DNA from: an uncultured Ruminococcus sp. | GTDB lineage: Bacteria; Bacillota; Clostridia; Oscillospirales; Ruminococcaceae | Direction: 5' to 3' | Assembly: GCA_946531975.1 (NCBI GenBank) | Contig: CAMNAY010000046.1 | Location: forward strand, 1-9,869 | Length of the DNA: 9,869 bases | Shown: in pieces, positions 1-6,307 of the stretch | Position numbering within the stretch: position 1 is the stretch's first letter | Layout: each line of letters begins with the position of its first letter | The notes under the pieces: model-generated | Told to the model about the DNA's origin: nothing | Seen by the model: the letters and a program-made list of their open reading frames with translations, nothing else | The model's database searches: none | Made by a program: the position numbers and the translations under genes

Positions 1-118
1 CACCGGGGATACCGAGGTTCAGGTTGCCGGATTTTTCCGTCACAATTTCACCGGTTGATCCGTACAGCAGCGGAATTCCCTGCATAATCGCACGCTGTAA
101 AAAGTTTGCAAGCATCAT
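1..118 (-). CDS. nupQ: ABC transporter permease, second subunit (5' fragment, NupQ/YufQ-like)
   Basis: Only the first 39 codons are in the window; the gene continues past position 1. The translation begins MMLANFLQRAIMQGIPLLYG and continues to a segment ending GNLNLGIPG. That matches the N-terminus of the second membrane subunit of BMP/Nup nucleoside ABC importers (BPD_transp_2 family), where a first hydrophobic stretch leads into a V-x-N-I-G-x-E-G-like signature. Its ATG at 118 overlaps the TGA of the upstream permease as ATGA, a classic translational coupling junction. A second in-frame ATG follows directly at 115, so either could be used. The order lipoprotein, ATPase, permease, permease is the usual one for this importer. 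The subunit would pair with the preceding permease to form the membrane pore. The family call rests on a short fragment plus strong context. Confidence 0.82.
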   Translation of the reverse strand, partial: MMLANFLQRAIMQGIPLLYGSTGEIVTEKSGNLNLGIPG

Positions 119-1233
119 GATGTTTTCGCCTCCTTTTCACGGAACTGCACCTTATACTGAATGAAAAATTCGCAGCCGATAATGAAGAAAATGATGATAC
201 CGGTAATAATATCAGAGAATGATTTGTTCAGTCCCAGCCGTGTGGATACCTGTGATGCACCCTTATCCAGAAAGACCAGCAGGAAGGATGTCAGAACCAT
301 GAGCATCGGGTTGAACTTCGCCAGCCACGAGACCATGATCGCAGTGAATCCCCTGCCCCCTGCCGTATCACGGGAGATTGTGTGATCGGTGCCGGAGACC
401 AGCAGAAAGCCTGCAATACCGCAGACCGCGCCGGAAATCAGCATGGTGCGGATAATGACCTTCTTCACGGGGATTCCGATATACCGTGCGGTATTCTCAC
501 TCTCGCCGACAACCGTGATTTCATATCCGTGCTTGGAATATTTCAGATACACAAACATCGTAAAGGTCACGATCAGAACGATCAGAATATTCAGCAGATA
601 CTCATAATTTCCAAGTACCGGCAGCCAGCCCGCACGGGTTGCGCGGTTGATGATGCCGACCTGTCCCGATCCTTTCGGCACCGACCATTTATACACAAAG
701 AACGACACAAGCTGGATCGCGATATAATTCATCATCAGTGTAAAAAGTGTCTCATTTGTCTGCCAGTGTGCGCGGAAGAATGCCGGAATGAATGCCCAGA
801 GCGCTCCGGCGGCGACACTTGCAATCAGCATCACCAGCAGCAGCACCGGTGAGGGCAGCTTATTGCCGCAGAGAATCATGCATGCGGCAGTTGCCAGACC
901 GCCGGCAAGCACCTGCCCTTCGGCACCGATATTCCAGAAGCGCATCTTGAACGCAGGCGTCACGGCAACCGACACACAGAGCAGCATGGCAAGACTCTGC
1001 ATCAGATTCCAGACGCGGCGCTCCGTGCCGAATGCACCGTCGAACATCGTTGCGTAAATGCTGAGCGGATTTTCCTTCGTCAGCAGATACGACACCAGCC
1101 CGCTGAACACCAGTGCGAGCAGGATCGCAGCAATCCGGATGAGCCATGCTTTCTGCCATGCGATGCTGTCACGCTTTGCGATATGAAACAGCGGTTCTTT
1201 GACCGTGCTTTTATGCTTCGTTTCCGCTGCCAT
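115..1233 (-). CDS. nupP: ABC transporter permease, first subunit (NupP/YufP-like)
   Basis: A 372-residue integral membrane protein of the BPD_transp_2 family, predicted to form half of the pore of a nucleoside-type ABC importer in the cytoplasmic membrane. A basic N-terminal tail of about 28 residues precedes the first membrane helix (about 30-52). More hydrophobic segments follow around 77-95, 104-122, 128-153, 160-182, 212-231, 259-281, 296-322 and 340-360. The stretch FWNIGAEGQVLAGG (99-112) is the family's characteristic N-I-G-x-E-G-Q segment. GESENTARYIGI (243-254) sits where related permeases have the cytoplasmic coupling loop (G-x-N-x-x-A-x-Y-x-G-I) that contacts the ATPase. The ATG at 1233 has an AGGAGGG about 8 nt upstream, inside the end of the ATPase gene; the two genes overlap by 23 bp. 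The stop overlaps the next permease as ATGA. Length is normal for the family. The substrate is inferred from family and operon, not from any residue seen here. Confidence 0.9.
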   Translation of the reverse strand: MAAETKHKSTVKEPLFHIAKRDSIAWQKAWLIRIAAILLALVFSGLVSYLLTKENPLSIYATMFDGAFGTERRVWNLMQSLAMLLCVSVAVTPAFKMRFWNIGAEGQVLAGGLATAACMILCGNKLPSPVLLLVMLIASVAAGALWAFIPAFFRAHWQTNETLFTLMMNYIAIQLVSFFVYKWSVPKGSGQVGIINRATRAGWLPVLGNYEYLLNILIVLIVTFTMFVYLKYSKHGYEITVVGESENTARYIGIPVKKVIIRTMLISGAVCGIAGFLLVSGTDHTISRDTAGGRGFTAIMVSWLAKFNPMLMVLTSFLLVFLDKGASQVSTRLGLNKSFSDIITGIIIFFIIGCEFFIQYKVQFREKEAKTS

Positions 1234-2818
1234 GTGCCGTTCCCTCCTCTGCGGAATGCTCCGCTGTGTTTTTTGTCATAAGCTGTCCGATCTGTTCTTT
1301 TGTCGCAGTACGTGCATCGACAATGCCGGAGATTCTGCCGGAGCTGATGACCATAATCCGGTCACAAAGCTCAATCAGGACGTCGAGATCCTCACCGACG
1401 AAGATCACGGCAGTACCGTTTTCCTTCTGCTGATTCAGCAGGTTGTAGATTGTAAAGGATGCATTGATATCAAGTCCGCGAACGGGATAGGCTGCCATCA
1501 GAACAGTCGGTGATGCGGCGATTTCACGCCCGACCAGCACCTTCTGTACATTGCCGCCGGAGAGTCTGCGCACCGGAGTTGCAGCGCTCGGCGTCACGAC
1601 CTCCAGCTCCCGGATGATCTTTTCGGCAAGGGTCTTCGGCTCCTTGCGCTCCAGAAAGATCGACCTGCCCTTTTTATAGCTGCGCAGCATGATATTGTCA
1701 ACAATGTCCATATTGCCGACCAGACCCATGCCAAGCCGGTCTTCCGGCACAAACGACAGCCGCACGCCAAGTTCTCTGATCTGCTCAGGCGTCTTATCGC
1801 GGAGATCATCCTGCTGATTCGTCTTCGGGTTGAGATAGAGAATCTCGCCGTTCACATGCTGCAAGCCTGCGATTGCTTCGAGCAGCTCACGCTGTCCGCT
1901 GCCGGCAATGCCCGCAATGCCGAGGATTTCGCCCGAACGCGCCGTGAAACTGACGTCATGCAGCATCTCTGTCCCCTCGCGGTTCTTGCAGGTAATGCCC
2001 TTGACAATCAGCCTGTCTGTGGGATTCTTCGGTTCCGAGCGCGCAATGTTCAGCTCAACCTTCCGTCCGACCATCATCTCCGTCAGCTGACTTTCGTTGG
2101 TCTCTGCGGTATTGACGGTTCCGGCGTACCTGCCTTTGCACAGCACTGTGACCTGATCTGACAGCGACAGCACCTCATGCAGCTTATGCGTGATAATAAT
2201 AATCGCCTTGCCGGCATCGCGCATTCTGCGCAGAACCGCAAAGAGCTTCTGTGTTTCCTGCGGGGTCAGAACGGCAGTCGGCTCATCAAGAATGAGGATA
2301 TCGGCACCGCGGTACAGCACCTTGAGAATCTCGACAGTCTGCTTCTCAGAGACTGACATCTCATGGATCTTCTTGTTCGGGTCCAGATCGAAGCCATATC
2401 GGCTGCTGATCTCCTGTACACGCTCTGCGGCGCGCTTCAGACTGAACCGTCCTTCCTCCTTCAGTCCCAGCACAATATTCTCCGTTGCGGTAAAAATATC
2501 GACCAGCTTAAAATGCTGATGAATCATACCGATCCTGCAGCGAAACGCATCCTTCGGAGATCGGATCACGACCTCCTCCCCGTCCACAAAGATCTTGCCG
2601 TGATCGGGAAAATAGATGCCGGAGATCATATTCATGAGCGTCGTCTTTCCGCTGCCGTTTTCGCCGAGAATGGAGAGAATCTCTCCGTGATAGACCGTCA
2701 GGCTGATATCGTCATTTGCGACGACCTCACCGAACCGCTTTGTAATATGCTCCAGATGAATTGCAGGAACGCCGCGGTTTGTATCTGCCGGTGCTGTTTT
2801 TTCTGCATGCTGCTCCAT
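1211..2818 (-). CDS. nupO: Nucleoside-type ABC transporter ATP-binding protein, two fused NBDs (NupO/YufO-like)
   Basis: A 535-residue cytoplasmic ATPase with two tandem nucleotide-binding domains, the layout of NupO/YufO and RbsA-type importers. NBD1: Walker A GENGSGKT (52-59), Q-loop Gln101, signature region SVSEKQ (155-160), Walker B ILILDEP (174-180) and switch His211. NBD2 starts near 268 and has the degenerate P-loop GIAGSGQRE (303-311), lacking the Lys of a working Walker A as is usual in this family, then VPEDR (357-361), a good LSGGN signature (419-423) and a Walker B-like stretch ending PVRGLD (445-450). ATP is probably hydrolysed at one site only. In NBD1 the usual signature glycine (LSVG in B. 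subtilis YufO) is Ser. The ATG at 2818 has AGGAGGG about 7 nt upstream. The gene follows the lipoprotein gene after 78 bp that hold a GC-rich hairpin, and overlaps the permease gene by 23 bp. Family assignment is secure; the transported nucleoside is not shown. Confidence 0.93.
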   Translation of the reverse strand: MEQHAEKTAPADTNRGVPAIHLEHITKRFGEVVANDDISLTVYHGEILSILGENGSGKTTLMNMISGIYFPDHGKIFVDGEEVVIRSPKDAFRCRIGMIHQHFKLVDIFTATENIVLGLKEEGRFSLKRAAERVQEISSRYGFDLDPNKKIHEMSVSEKQTVEILKVLYRGADILILDEPTAVLTPQETQKLFAVLRRMRDAGKAIIIITHKLHEVLSLSDQVTVLCKGRYAGTVNTAETNESQLTEMMVGRKVELNIARSEPKNPTDRLIVKGITCKNREGTEMLHDVSFTARSGEILGIAGIAGSGQRELLEAIAGLQHVNGEILYLNPKTNQQDDLRDKTPEQIRELGVRLSFVPEDRLGMGLVGNMDIVDNIMLRSYKKGRSIFLERKEPKTLAEKIIRELEVVTPSAATPVRRLSGGNVQKVLVGREIAASPTVLMAAYPVRGLDINASFTIYNLLNQQKENGTAVIFVGEDLDVLIELCDRIMVISSGRISGIVDARTATKEQIGQLMTKNTAEHSAEEGTAHGSGNEA

Positions 2819-2850
2819 GCGCGCCCTCCTTTGCGTGACAAAATGGTTCA

Positions 2851-2876
2851 GGCGGGGCGCTGTTGTGTGCCCCGCC
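2851..2876 (-). terminator. Intercistronic GC-rich hairpin between lipoprotein and ATPase genes
   Basis: A perfect 8-bp GC stem (GGCGGGGC at 2851-2858 with GCCCCGCC at 2869-2876) closes a 10-nt loop, 20 bp after the lipoprotein stop codon. On the minus strand it is followed only by a weak T-rich stretch (ACCATTTTG), so it is a partial terminator or a 3' RNA-stabilising hairpin rather than a full stop. Such structures commonly let the substrate-binding protein be made in excess over the ATPase and permeases. That role is inferred; the stem is seen directly. Confidence 0.6.
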
Positions 2877-2896
2877 CGATTCCGGCTGATTGAATA

Positions 2897-4120
2897 TCAA
2901 TACATGTCGTTCAGCAGCGTGATGCCGTCGATGCGGAGATCGAAATACGGCGCAGAACGGTATTCGGATTCATGGAAGAAGCCGTCCTTGATCGCTTCGG
3001 TATCCCCCTTGTATTCCGCATCGGTGTCAACGTCAGCGATATAGGTGCTGAGCTGATCGCCGCCCATCGTGAAGCAGGCGGTATCGAAGACATGCACCTT
3101 GCCGCTCTTGAGGTCTTCCATTGCTGCATTGATTGCCTCCTGCGTACCGGGTGCAGCAGCCTGCTCATTGACATCCGTGAGCAGAACCGAACCGGTCGAA
3201 AGGCTGCCCGTCCAGTCATACGGAATATCCTTGCCGTCCAGCACGCTGTTGATCGCGAACTCATAATACGGTGCCCAGTTGATGCGCGAAGAAACAATAA
3301 ACGTATTCGGGCAGGCATCCTTGGTGGAGCCGTTGTAGGAGACATTCGGAACGCCGGCATTTTCGCAGGCAGTCGGTGCGCCCATAGAGTCTGCATGCTG
3401 GGAGATCAGCACACAGCCCTTGTTGATCAGCGTTGTTGCGGCTTCCTTCTCAGCGGTCTCATCATACCATGAACCGGTAAACTGCACCTGCATGGTCACA
3501 CTCGGACAGACAGACTTTGCGCCGAGGTAGAAGGAGGTGTAGCCGGAGATAACCTCTGCGTAGGTAAATGCGCCGACATAACCCATCACTGCCTGATCCG
3601 GCGTGATCTTGCCGTCGTCGATCATCTCATTGAGCTTGAGACCCGCAGCGATGCCGGCGAGATATCTGCCCTCATAGATCGAGGCAAATGCATCCTGAAA
3701 ATTCTCCTTCTTCTCCGTATGCGCCAGTGTACCGGTCGCGTGGCAGAACTGAACGTCAGGGAACTGCTCGGCTGCTTCGAGAATATAGGACTCATGACCG
3801 AAGGAATCCGCGAAGATGATGTTGCAGCCCTGATCCGCGAGATCGACCGCAGCCTCCTTGCATTCGCTGTTCTCCGGCACATTGGTCTTGATGATGATCT
3901 GATTGTCCTTCAGACCGAGGTTCTTCTTTGCCTCGTCCATTGCCTTGATAAAGTTTGCATCATAGGTCGAATTATCATCATGGAGACAGATCAGACCGAT
4001 CTTGATGTTGTCCTTGGTCACATTGCCGCTGCCGCCGTTGCCGCCTCCGCAGGCAGTCATTCCCATTCCGACAGCGCCGGTCAGAGCAAGTGCAGTGATT
4101 CTGGAAACTGTGTGCTTCAT
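2897..4120 (-). CDS. bmpA: BMP-family substrate-binding lipoprotein (nucleoside ABC importer)
   Basis: A 407-residue extracytoplasmic, membrane-anchored solute-binding protein of the BMP/Med/PnrA family (PF02608), which delivers nucleosides to the Nup-type permeases. The N-terminus is a lipoprotein signal: MKHTVSRIT, a hydrophobic stretch (8-22), then a lipobox-like GMTAC with Cys24 as the predicted lipidated residue, followed by a Gly/Ser/Asn-rich linker (25-33). The mature part begins NIKIGLICLHDDNSTYD. Family hallmarks include IIFADSFGHE (101-110), EGRYLAGIAAG (150-160), GYVGAFTYAEVISGY (180-194) and the hinge-region ISQHADSMGAPTAC (239-252). The start is set at 4120, not at the in-frame ATG at 4138, because AAGGAG lies inside the first codons of the longer frame, 6 nt before the 4120 ATG, and because the shorter form gives a normal signal peptide. 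It follows xpt by 61 bp and precedes the ATPase gene, so it is the binding subunit of this importer. The ligand cannot be read from the sequence. Confidence 0.93.
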   Translation of the reverse strand: MKHTVSRITALALTGAVGMGMTACGGGNGGSGNVTKDNIKIGLICLHDDNSTYDANFIKAMDEAKKNLGLKDNQIIIKTNVPENSECKEAAVDLADQGCNIIFADSFGHESYILEAAEQFPDVQFCHATGTLAHTEKKENFQDAFASIYEGRYLAGIAAGLKLNEMIDDGKITPDQAVMGYVGAFTYAEVISGYTSFYLGAKSVCPSVTMQVQFTGSWYDETAEKEAATTLINKGCVLISQHADSMGAPTACENAGVPNVSYNGSTKDACPNTFIVSSRINWAPYYEFAINSVLDGKDIPYDWTGSLSTGSVLLTDVNEQAAAPGTQEAINAAMEDLKSGKVHVFDTACFTMGGDQLSTYIADVDTDAEYKGDTEAIKDGFFHESEYRSAPYFDLRIDGITLLNDMY

Positions 4121-4126
4121 AACATT

Positions 4127-4132
4127 CTCCTT
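4127..4132 (-). promoter_or_regulatory. Ribosome binding site that sets the lipoprotein start
   Basis: AAGGAG on the minus strand with a 6-nt spacer (AATGTT) to the ATG at 4120. It lies within the first six codons of the longer frame starting at 4138, which has no good Shine-Dalgarno of its own. It therefore argues for 4120. Confidence 0.85.
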
Positions 4133-4154
4133 TTTCATTCAGTCAGATTGTATT

Positions 4155-4181
4155 CAGGATACGCACAGATGCGTATGACTG
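4155..4181 (-). other. Hairpin between xpt and the lipoprotein gene
   Basis: A perfect 7-bp stem (ATACGCA at 4159-4165 with TGCGTAT at 4170-4176) with a 4-nt loop, extended past a small internal loop by CAG (4155-4157) and CTG (4179-4181). It begins directly after the xpt stop codon. No T-run follows on the minus strand, so it does not look like a terminator. A role in mRNA processing or stability within one xpt-to-transporter transcript is the likelier reading. Confidence 0.5.
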
Positions 4182-4760
4182 TCAGGTTTCCGGACGGAAT
4201 CTGATCCCGTCTTCGCTCATTTCGTCCACGATCGCGAGGGATTCCACACGCAGCCCGTTCTCACGCAGCTTCGCGCCGCCCTCCTGAAATCCTTTTTCGA
4301 TTGCGATGCCGGCACCGACCGCTTCCGCACCTGCCTGCCGGATCAGATCGAGCAGACCCTCAATCGCCTTGCCGTTCGCGAGAAAATCATCGACGATCAG
4401 GACACGGTCCTCTGCATTCAGATACTCCCGCTCGACCACAACGGTATAATCCGTACCGTGCGTATAGGAGTGGACAATCGTCTGATACAGGTCGCCGGAG
4501 ACATTGCTGGTAATATGCTTCTTTGCAAACAGCACCGGTACATGCAGCGCTGCGCCGCAGGCTACGGCGATCGCGATGCCGGAGGATTCGATCGTCAGGA
4601 TCTTGGTCACGCCCGCATCTCCGTAACGCCGAGCAAGCTCAGCGCCAAGCTCCATGATGAAATCCGCGTCCATCTGATGATTCAGAAAGGACGAGACTTT
4701 CAGAACAGGTCCCGGCAGAATTTTGCCCTCTGCAAGGATTCTGTCTTCCAGTTCCTTCAA
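4182..4760 (-). CDS. xpt: Xanthine phosphoribosyltransferase
   Basis: A 192-residue type I phosphoribosyltransferase that converts xanthine and PRPP to XMP and pyrophosphate in the cytoplasm, returning xanthine to guanine nucleotide synthesis. Motifs numbered from the chosen start: SFLNHQ (24-29), LTIESSGIA (55-63), AKKH (79-82), the PRPP-binding loop VLIVDDFLANGKA (120-132) with the DD pair, and EKGFQ (155-159) near the base-binding site. These closely follow remembered B. subtilis Xpt (194 aa). The frame could open with GTG at 4769, but that codon directly abuts the only Shine-Dalgarno-like sequence (AAAGAGGG). A TTG at 4760 sits 9 nt after GAGG and gives the same distance from Met to the conserved Gly (12 residues) as in B. 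subtilis and streptococcal Xpt, so TTG is preferred. The gene lies just upstream of a nucleoside importer and has its own promoter and leader. The enzyme call is secure; the start is probable. Confidence 0.94.
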   Translation of the reverse strand: MKELEDRILAEGKILPGPVLKVSSFLNHQMDADFIMELGAELARRYGDAGVTKILTIESSGIAIAVACGAALHVPVLFAKKHITSNVSGDLYQTIVHSYTHGTDYTVVVEREYLNAEDRVLIVDDFLANGKAIEGLLDLIRQAGAEAVGAGIAIEKGFQEGGAKLRENGLRVESLAIVDEMSEDGIRFRPET

Positions 4761-4768
4761 TAGAGACA

Positions 4769-4776
4769 CCCTCTTT
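4769..4776 (-). promoter_or_regulatory. Probable xpt ribosome binding site
   Basis: AAAGAGGG on the minus strand. GAGG ends 9 nt before the TTG at 4760 but directly touches the GTG at 4769, so it can serve only the TTG start. Confidence 0.6.
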
Positions 4777-4794
4777 CGTCAGGCTCCGGAAAAT

Positions 4795-4832
4795 AAAAAA
4801 ACAGACAGTTGAAGGCAACGCTCAAAGGTCTG
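4795..4832 (-). terminator. Terminator-like hairpin in the xpt leader (candidate attenuator)
   Basis: On the minus strand CAGAC (4832-4828) pairs with GTCTG (4806-4802). Inside a symmetric 2x2 internal loop, TTGA (4825-4822) pairs with TCAA (4812-4809), leaving a 9-nt apical loop. It is followed at once by seven T residues (4801-4795), an A and four more T. This lies between the xpt promoter and the xpt start, so termination here would give a short RNA and no xpt. Two copies of the self-complementary TCCGGA (4837-4842 and 4785-4790) flank the hairpin and could pair across it. The canonical purine riboswitch core that controls xpt in B. subtilis is not present. Stem, T-run and position are seen; regulation is inferred. 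Confidence 0.6.
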
Positions 4833-4855
4833 AATCTCCGGAATATCATACTTTC

Positions 4856-4884
4856 ATTATAGCGGAATTTGCCGAAAAATGCAA
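4856..4884 (-). promoter_or_regulatory. Sigma-A type promoter for xpt and the transporter operon
   Basis: On the minus strand TTGCAT (4884-4879), a 17-nt spacer and a perfect TATAAT (4861-4856). Transcription should begin near 4849-4850, giving a leader of about 90 nt before xpt. No other promoter of similar quality was found before the lipoprotein gene. Confidence 0.82.
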
Positions 4885-4971
4885 GTATGCATATCAGCGA
4901 AATTCCCCCGTGATCGACCGGATAAATGGGTATTCTGCACAAATCTGATACAAACCCGGTACAGAAAGACA

Positions 4972-5000
4972 GCATCCGGCAGCACAGAGCCGCCGGATGC
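4972..5000 (-). terminator. Intrinsic terminator of metK
   Basis: A perfect 9-bp stem (GCATCCGGC at 4972-4980 with GCCGGATGC at 4992-5000) and an 11-nt loop, 13 bp past the metK stop. On the minus strand it is followed by a pyrimidine- and T-rich tail (TGTCTTTCTG). The tail is not a pure T-run, so read-through into xpt may be partial. Confidence 0.75.
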
Positions 5001-5013
5001 ATGATCCTGCTGA

Positions 5014-6198
5014 TTATTTCTGCAATTCTGCAACTGCCGCACGCAGCGCGTCGGTGCGGTCGGTGCGCTCCCAGGCAGTCTGGAGGTCTTCTCTGCCCAT
5101 GTGACCGTAGGCAGCAAGCTTGCGGTACTGCGGCTTACGCAGCTCCAGCGTATTGATAATGCCGAGCGGACGCAGGTCAAAGCACTTTCTCACAGCATTT
5201 GCAAGGATCTCCTCGTCAGCCTTGCCGGTGCCGAAGGTCTCAACAAACACAGAGACCGGCTCTGCTACGCCGATCGCATACGCGAGCTGCACTTCGCAGC
5301 GGTCTGCGAGGTCTGCCGCGACAATATTCTTTGCAATGTAACGGCACATGTATGCAGCGGAGCGGTCCACCTTTGAGGGGTCCTTTCCGGAGAAAGCGCC
5401 GCCGCCGTGACGGGAATAGCCGCCGTAGGTATCGACGATGATCTTTCTGCCGGTCAGACCGCTGTCGCCCTGCGGTCCGCCGATGACGAATCTGCCGGTC
5501 GGGTTAATGAAGATCTTGGTATTTTCATCCATCAGCTCTGCGGGAACAGTCGGGCGGATGACAAGATCAATGAGATCCTCGCGGATCTGCTCCGGCTCGA
5601 CCGATGCGGAATGCTGCGTCGAAACAACAACAGTATCCACGCGGACAGGCTTACCGTCGTCATATTCGACAGTCACCTGTGTCTTGCCGTCCGGTCTGAG
5701 ATAACGGAGCGTACCGTCCTTGCGGACAGCGGTCAGGCGGAGTGCAAGCTTGTGCGCCAGTGAGATCGGCAGCGGCATCTTCTCTGCGGTTTCATTGCAG
5801 GCGTAGCCGAACATCATACCCTGATCGCCGGCACCGAGCTGCTCCGCAGCCTCGTCCTGCGAATAATCCGCGGCAGCATCCACACCCTGTGCAATGTCAC
5901 CGGACTGGCGGTCAATCGAAGTCATAATCGCGCAGGTGTGTCCGTCGAAGCCGTACTTGGCGCGGTCGTATCCGATGTCCACGATCACCTCGCGTGCAAT
6001 CGCAGGAATGTCGATCTGTGCTGTTGTCGAGATCTCACCCATGATGAGAACCATACCGGTCGTCGTGCAGGTCTCGCAGGCAACTCTGCCCGCAGGATCC
6101 TGCTCCAGAATTGCGTCCAGAACTGCGTCTGAAATCTGATCACAGATCTTATCGGGATGTCCTTCTGTTACAGATTCCGAAGTGAAAAAGCGTTTCAT
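5014..6198 (-). CDS. metK: S-adenosylmethionine synthetase (methionine adenosyltransferase)
   Basis: A 394-residue cytoplasmic enzyme that makes S-adenosylmethionine from methionine and ATP, releasing phosphate and pyrophosphate. The full MetK layout is present: SESVTEGHPDK near the N-terminus with the catalytic GHPDK (13-17), the hexapeptide GAGDQG (122-127), GPQGDSGLTGRKI (241-253), and the P-loop-like GGGAFSGKDP (265-274) followed by S-K-V-D-R-S. The C-terminus ends in the usual helical region without truncation. Length is normal for bacterial MetK. The ATG at 6198 follows GGAGGT with a 9-nt spacer, and the protein start MKRFFTSESVTEG is typical. The gene stands alone between its riboswitch leader and a 3' terminator. 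The leader shows control by SAM: high SAM should favour the terminator upstream of the gene, giving end-product feedback. Nothing in the protein looks broken. Confidence 0.98.
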   Translation of the reverse strand: MKRFFTSESVTEGHPDKICDQISDAVLDAILEQDPAGRVACETCTTTGMVLIMGEISTTAQIDIPAIAREVIVDIGYDRAKYGFDGHTCAIMTSIDRQSGDIAQGVDAAADYSQDEAAEQLGAGDQGMMFGYACNETAEKMPLPISLAHKLALRLTAVRKDGTLRYLRPDGKTQVTVEYDDGKPVRVDTVVVSTQHSASVEPEQIREDLIDLVIRPTVPAELMDENTKIFINPTGRFVIGGPQGDSGLTGRKIIVDTYGGYSRHGGGAFSGKDPSKVDRSAAYMCRYIAKNIVAADLADRCEVQLAYAIGVAEPVSVFVETFGTGKADEEILANAVRKCFDLRPLGIINTLELRKPQYRKLAAYGHMGREDLQTAWERTDRTDALRAAVAELQK

Positions 6199-6250
6199 TA
6201 AAAATCTACCTCCGTAAAATTTGGTTCTGCCGCATCATGACGCATGAAAC

Positions 6251-6282
6251 AAATAAAAAGCGGCATGCGGAAACGCATGCCG
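6251..6282 (-). terminator. Riboswitch-controlled terminator upstream of metK
   Basis: A perfect 9-bp stem (CGGCATGCG at 6261-6269 with CGCATGCCG at 6274-6282), a 4-nt loop, and on the minus strand the tail CTTTTTATTTG. It lies 26 nt after the SAM aptamer and 53 bp before the metK ATG, as expected for the expression platform of an S-box leader. A competing antiterminator could form between GGAACG just after the aptamer and CGTTTCC in the terminator loop and 3' arm, with one bulged base; that pairing is only proposed. Confidence 0.92.
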
Positions 6283-6307
6283 TTCATCTGAATTCAATGC
6301 AAACGTT

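Noticed and set aside
382..852. Long plus-strand frames opposite the permease and other transporter genes (for example 382-852 and 2363-2893).
   Set aside because: They are antisense shadows of well-supported genes, lack ribosome sites and have implausible His/Cys/Arg-rich composition.
4121..4138. Lipoprotein start at the first in-frame ATG (4138).
   Set aside because: Those six codons contain the AAGGAG that serves the ATG at 4120, and the shorter protein has a normal lipoprotein signal.
4133..4160. A separate promoter for the lipoprotein gene (TACAAT-like sequence).
   Set aside because: The box 17 nt upstream matches TTGACA at only about half its positions and overlaps the hairpin, so it is not convincing.
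4761..4850. A canonical guanine/xanthine-type purine riboswitch in the xpt leader.
   Set aside because: The leader is only about 90 nt and lacks the conserved purine aptamer loops and core; only a terminator-like hairpin is visible.
4757..5002. An 81-codon minus-strand frame spanning the metK terminator, the xpt promoter and the xpt leader.
   Set aside because: Its first two thirds cross a terminator and a promoter, it has no ribosome site and the residues look random. Only its last 30 codons, downstream of the promoter, are kept as a speculative leader ORF in the findings.
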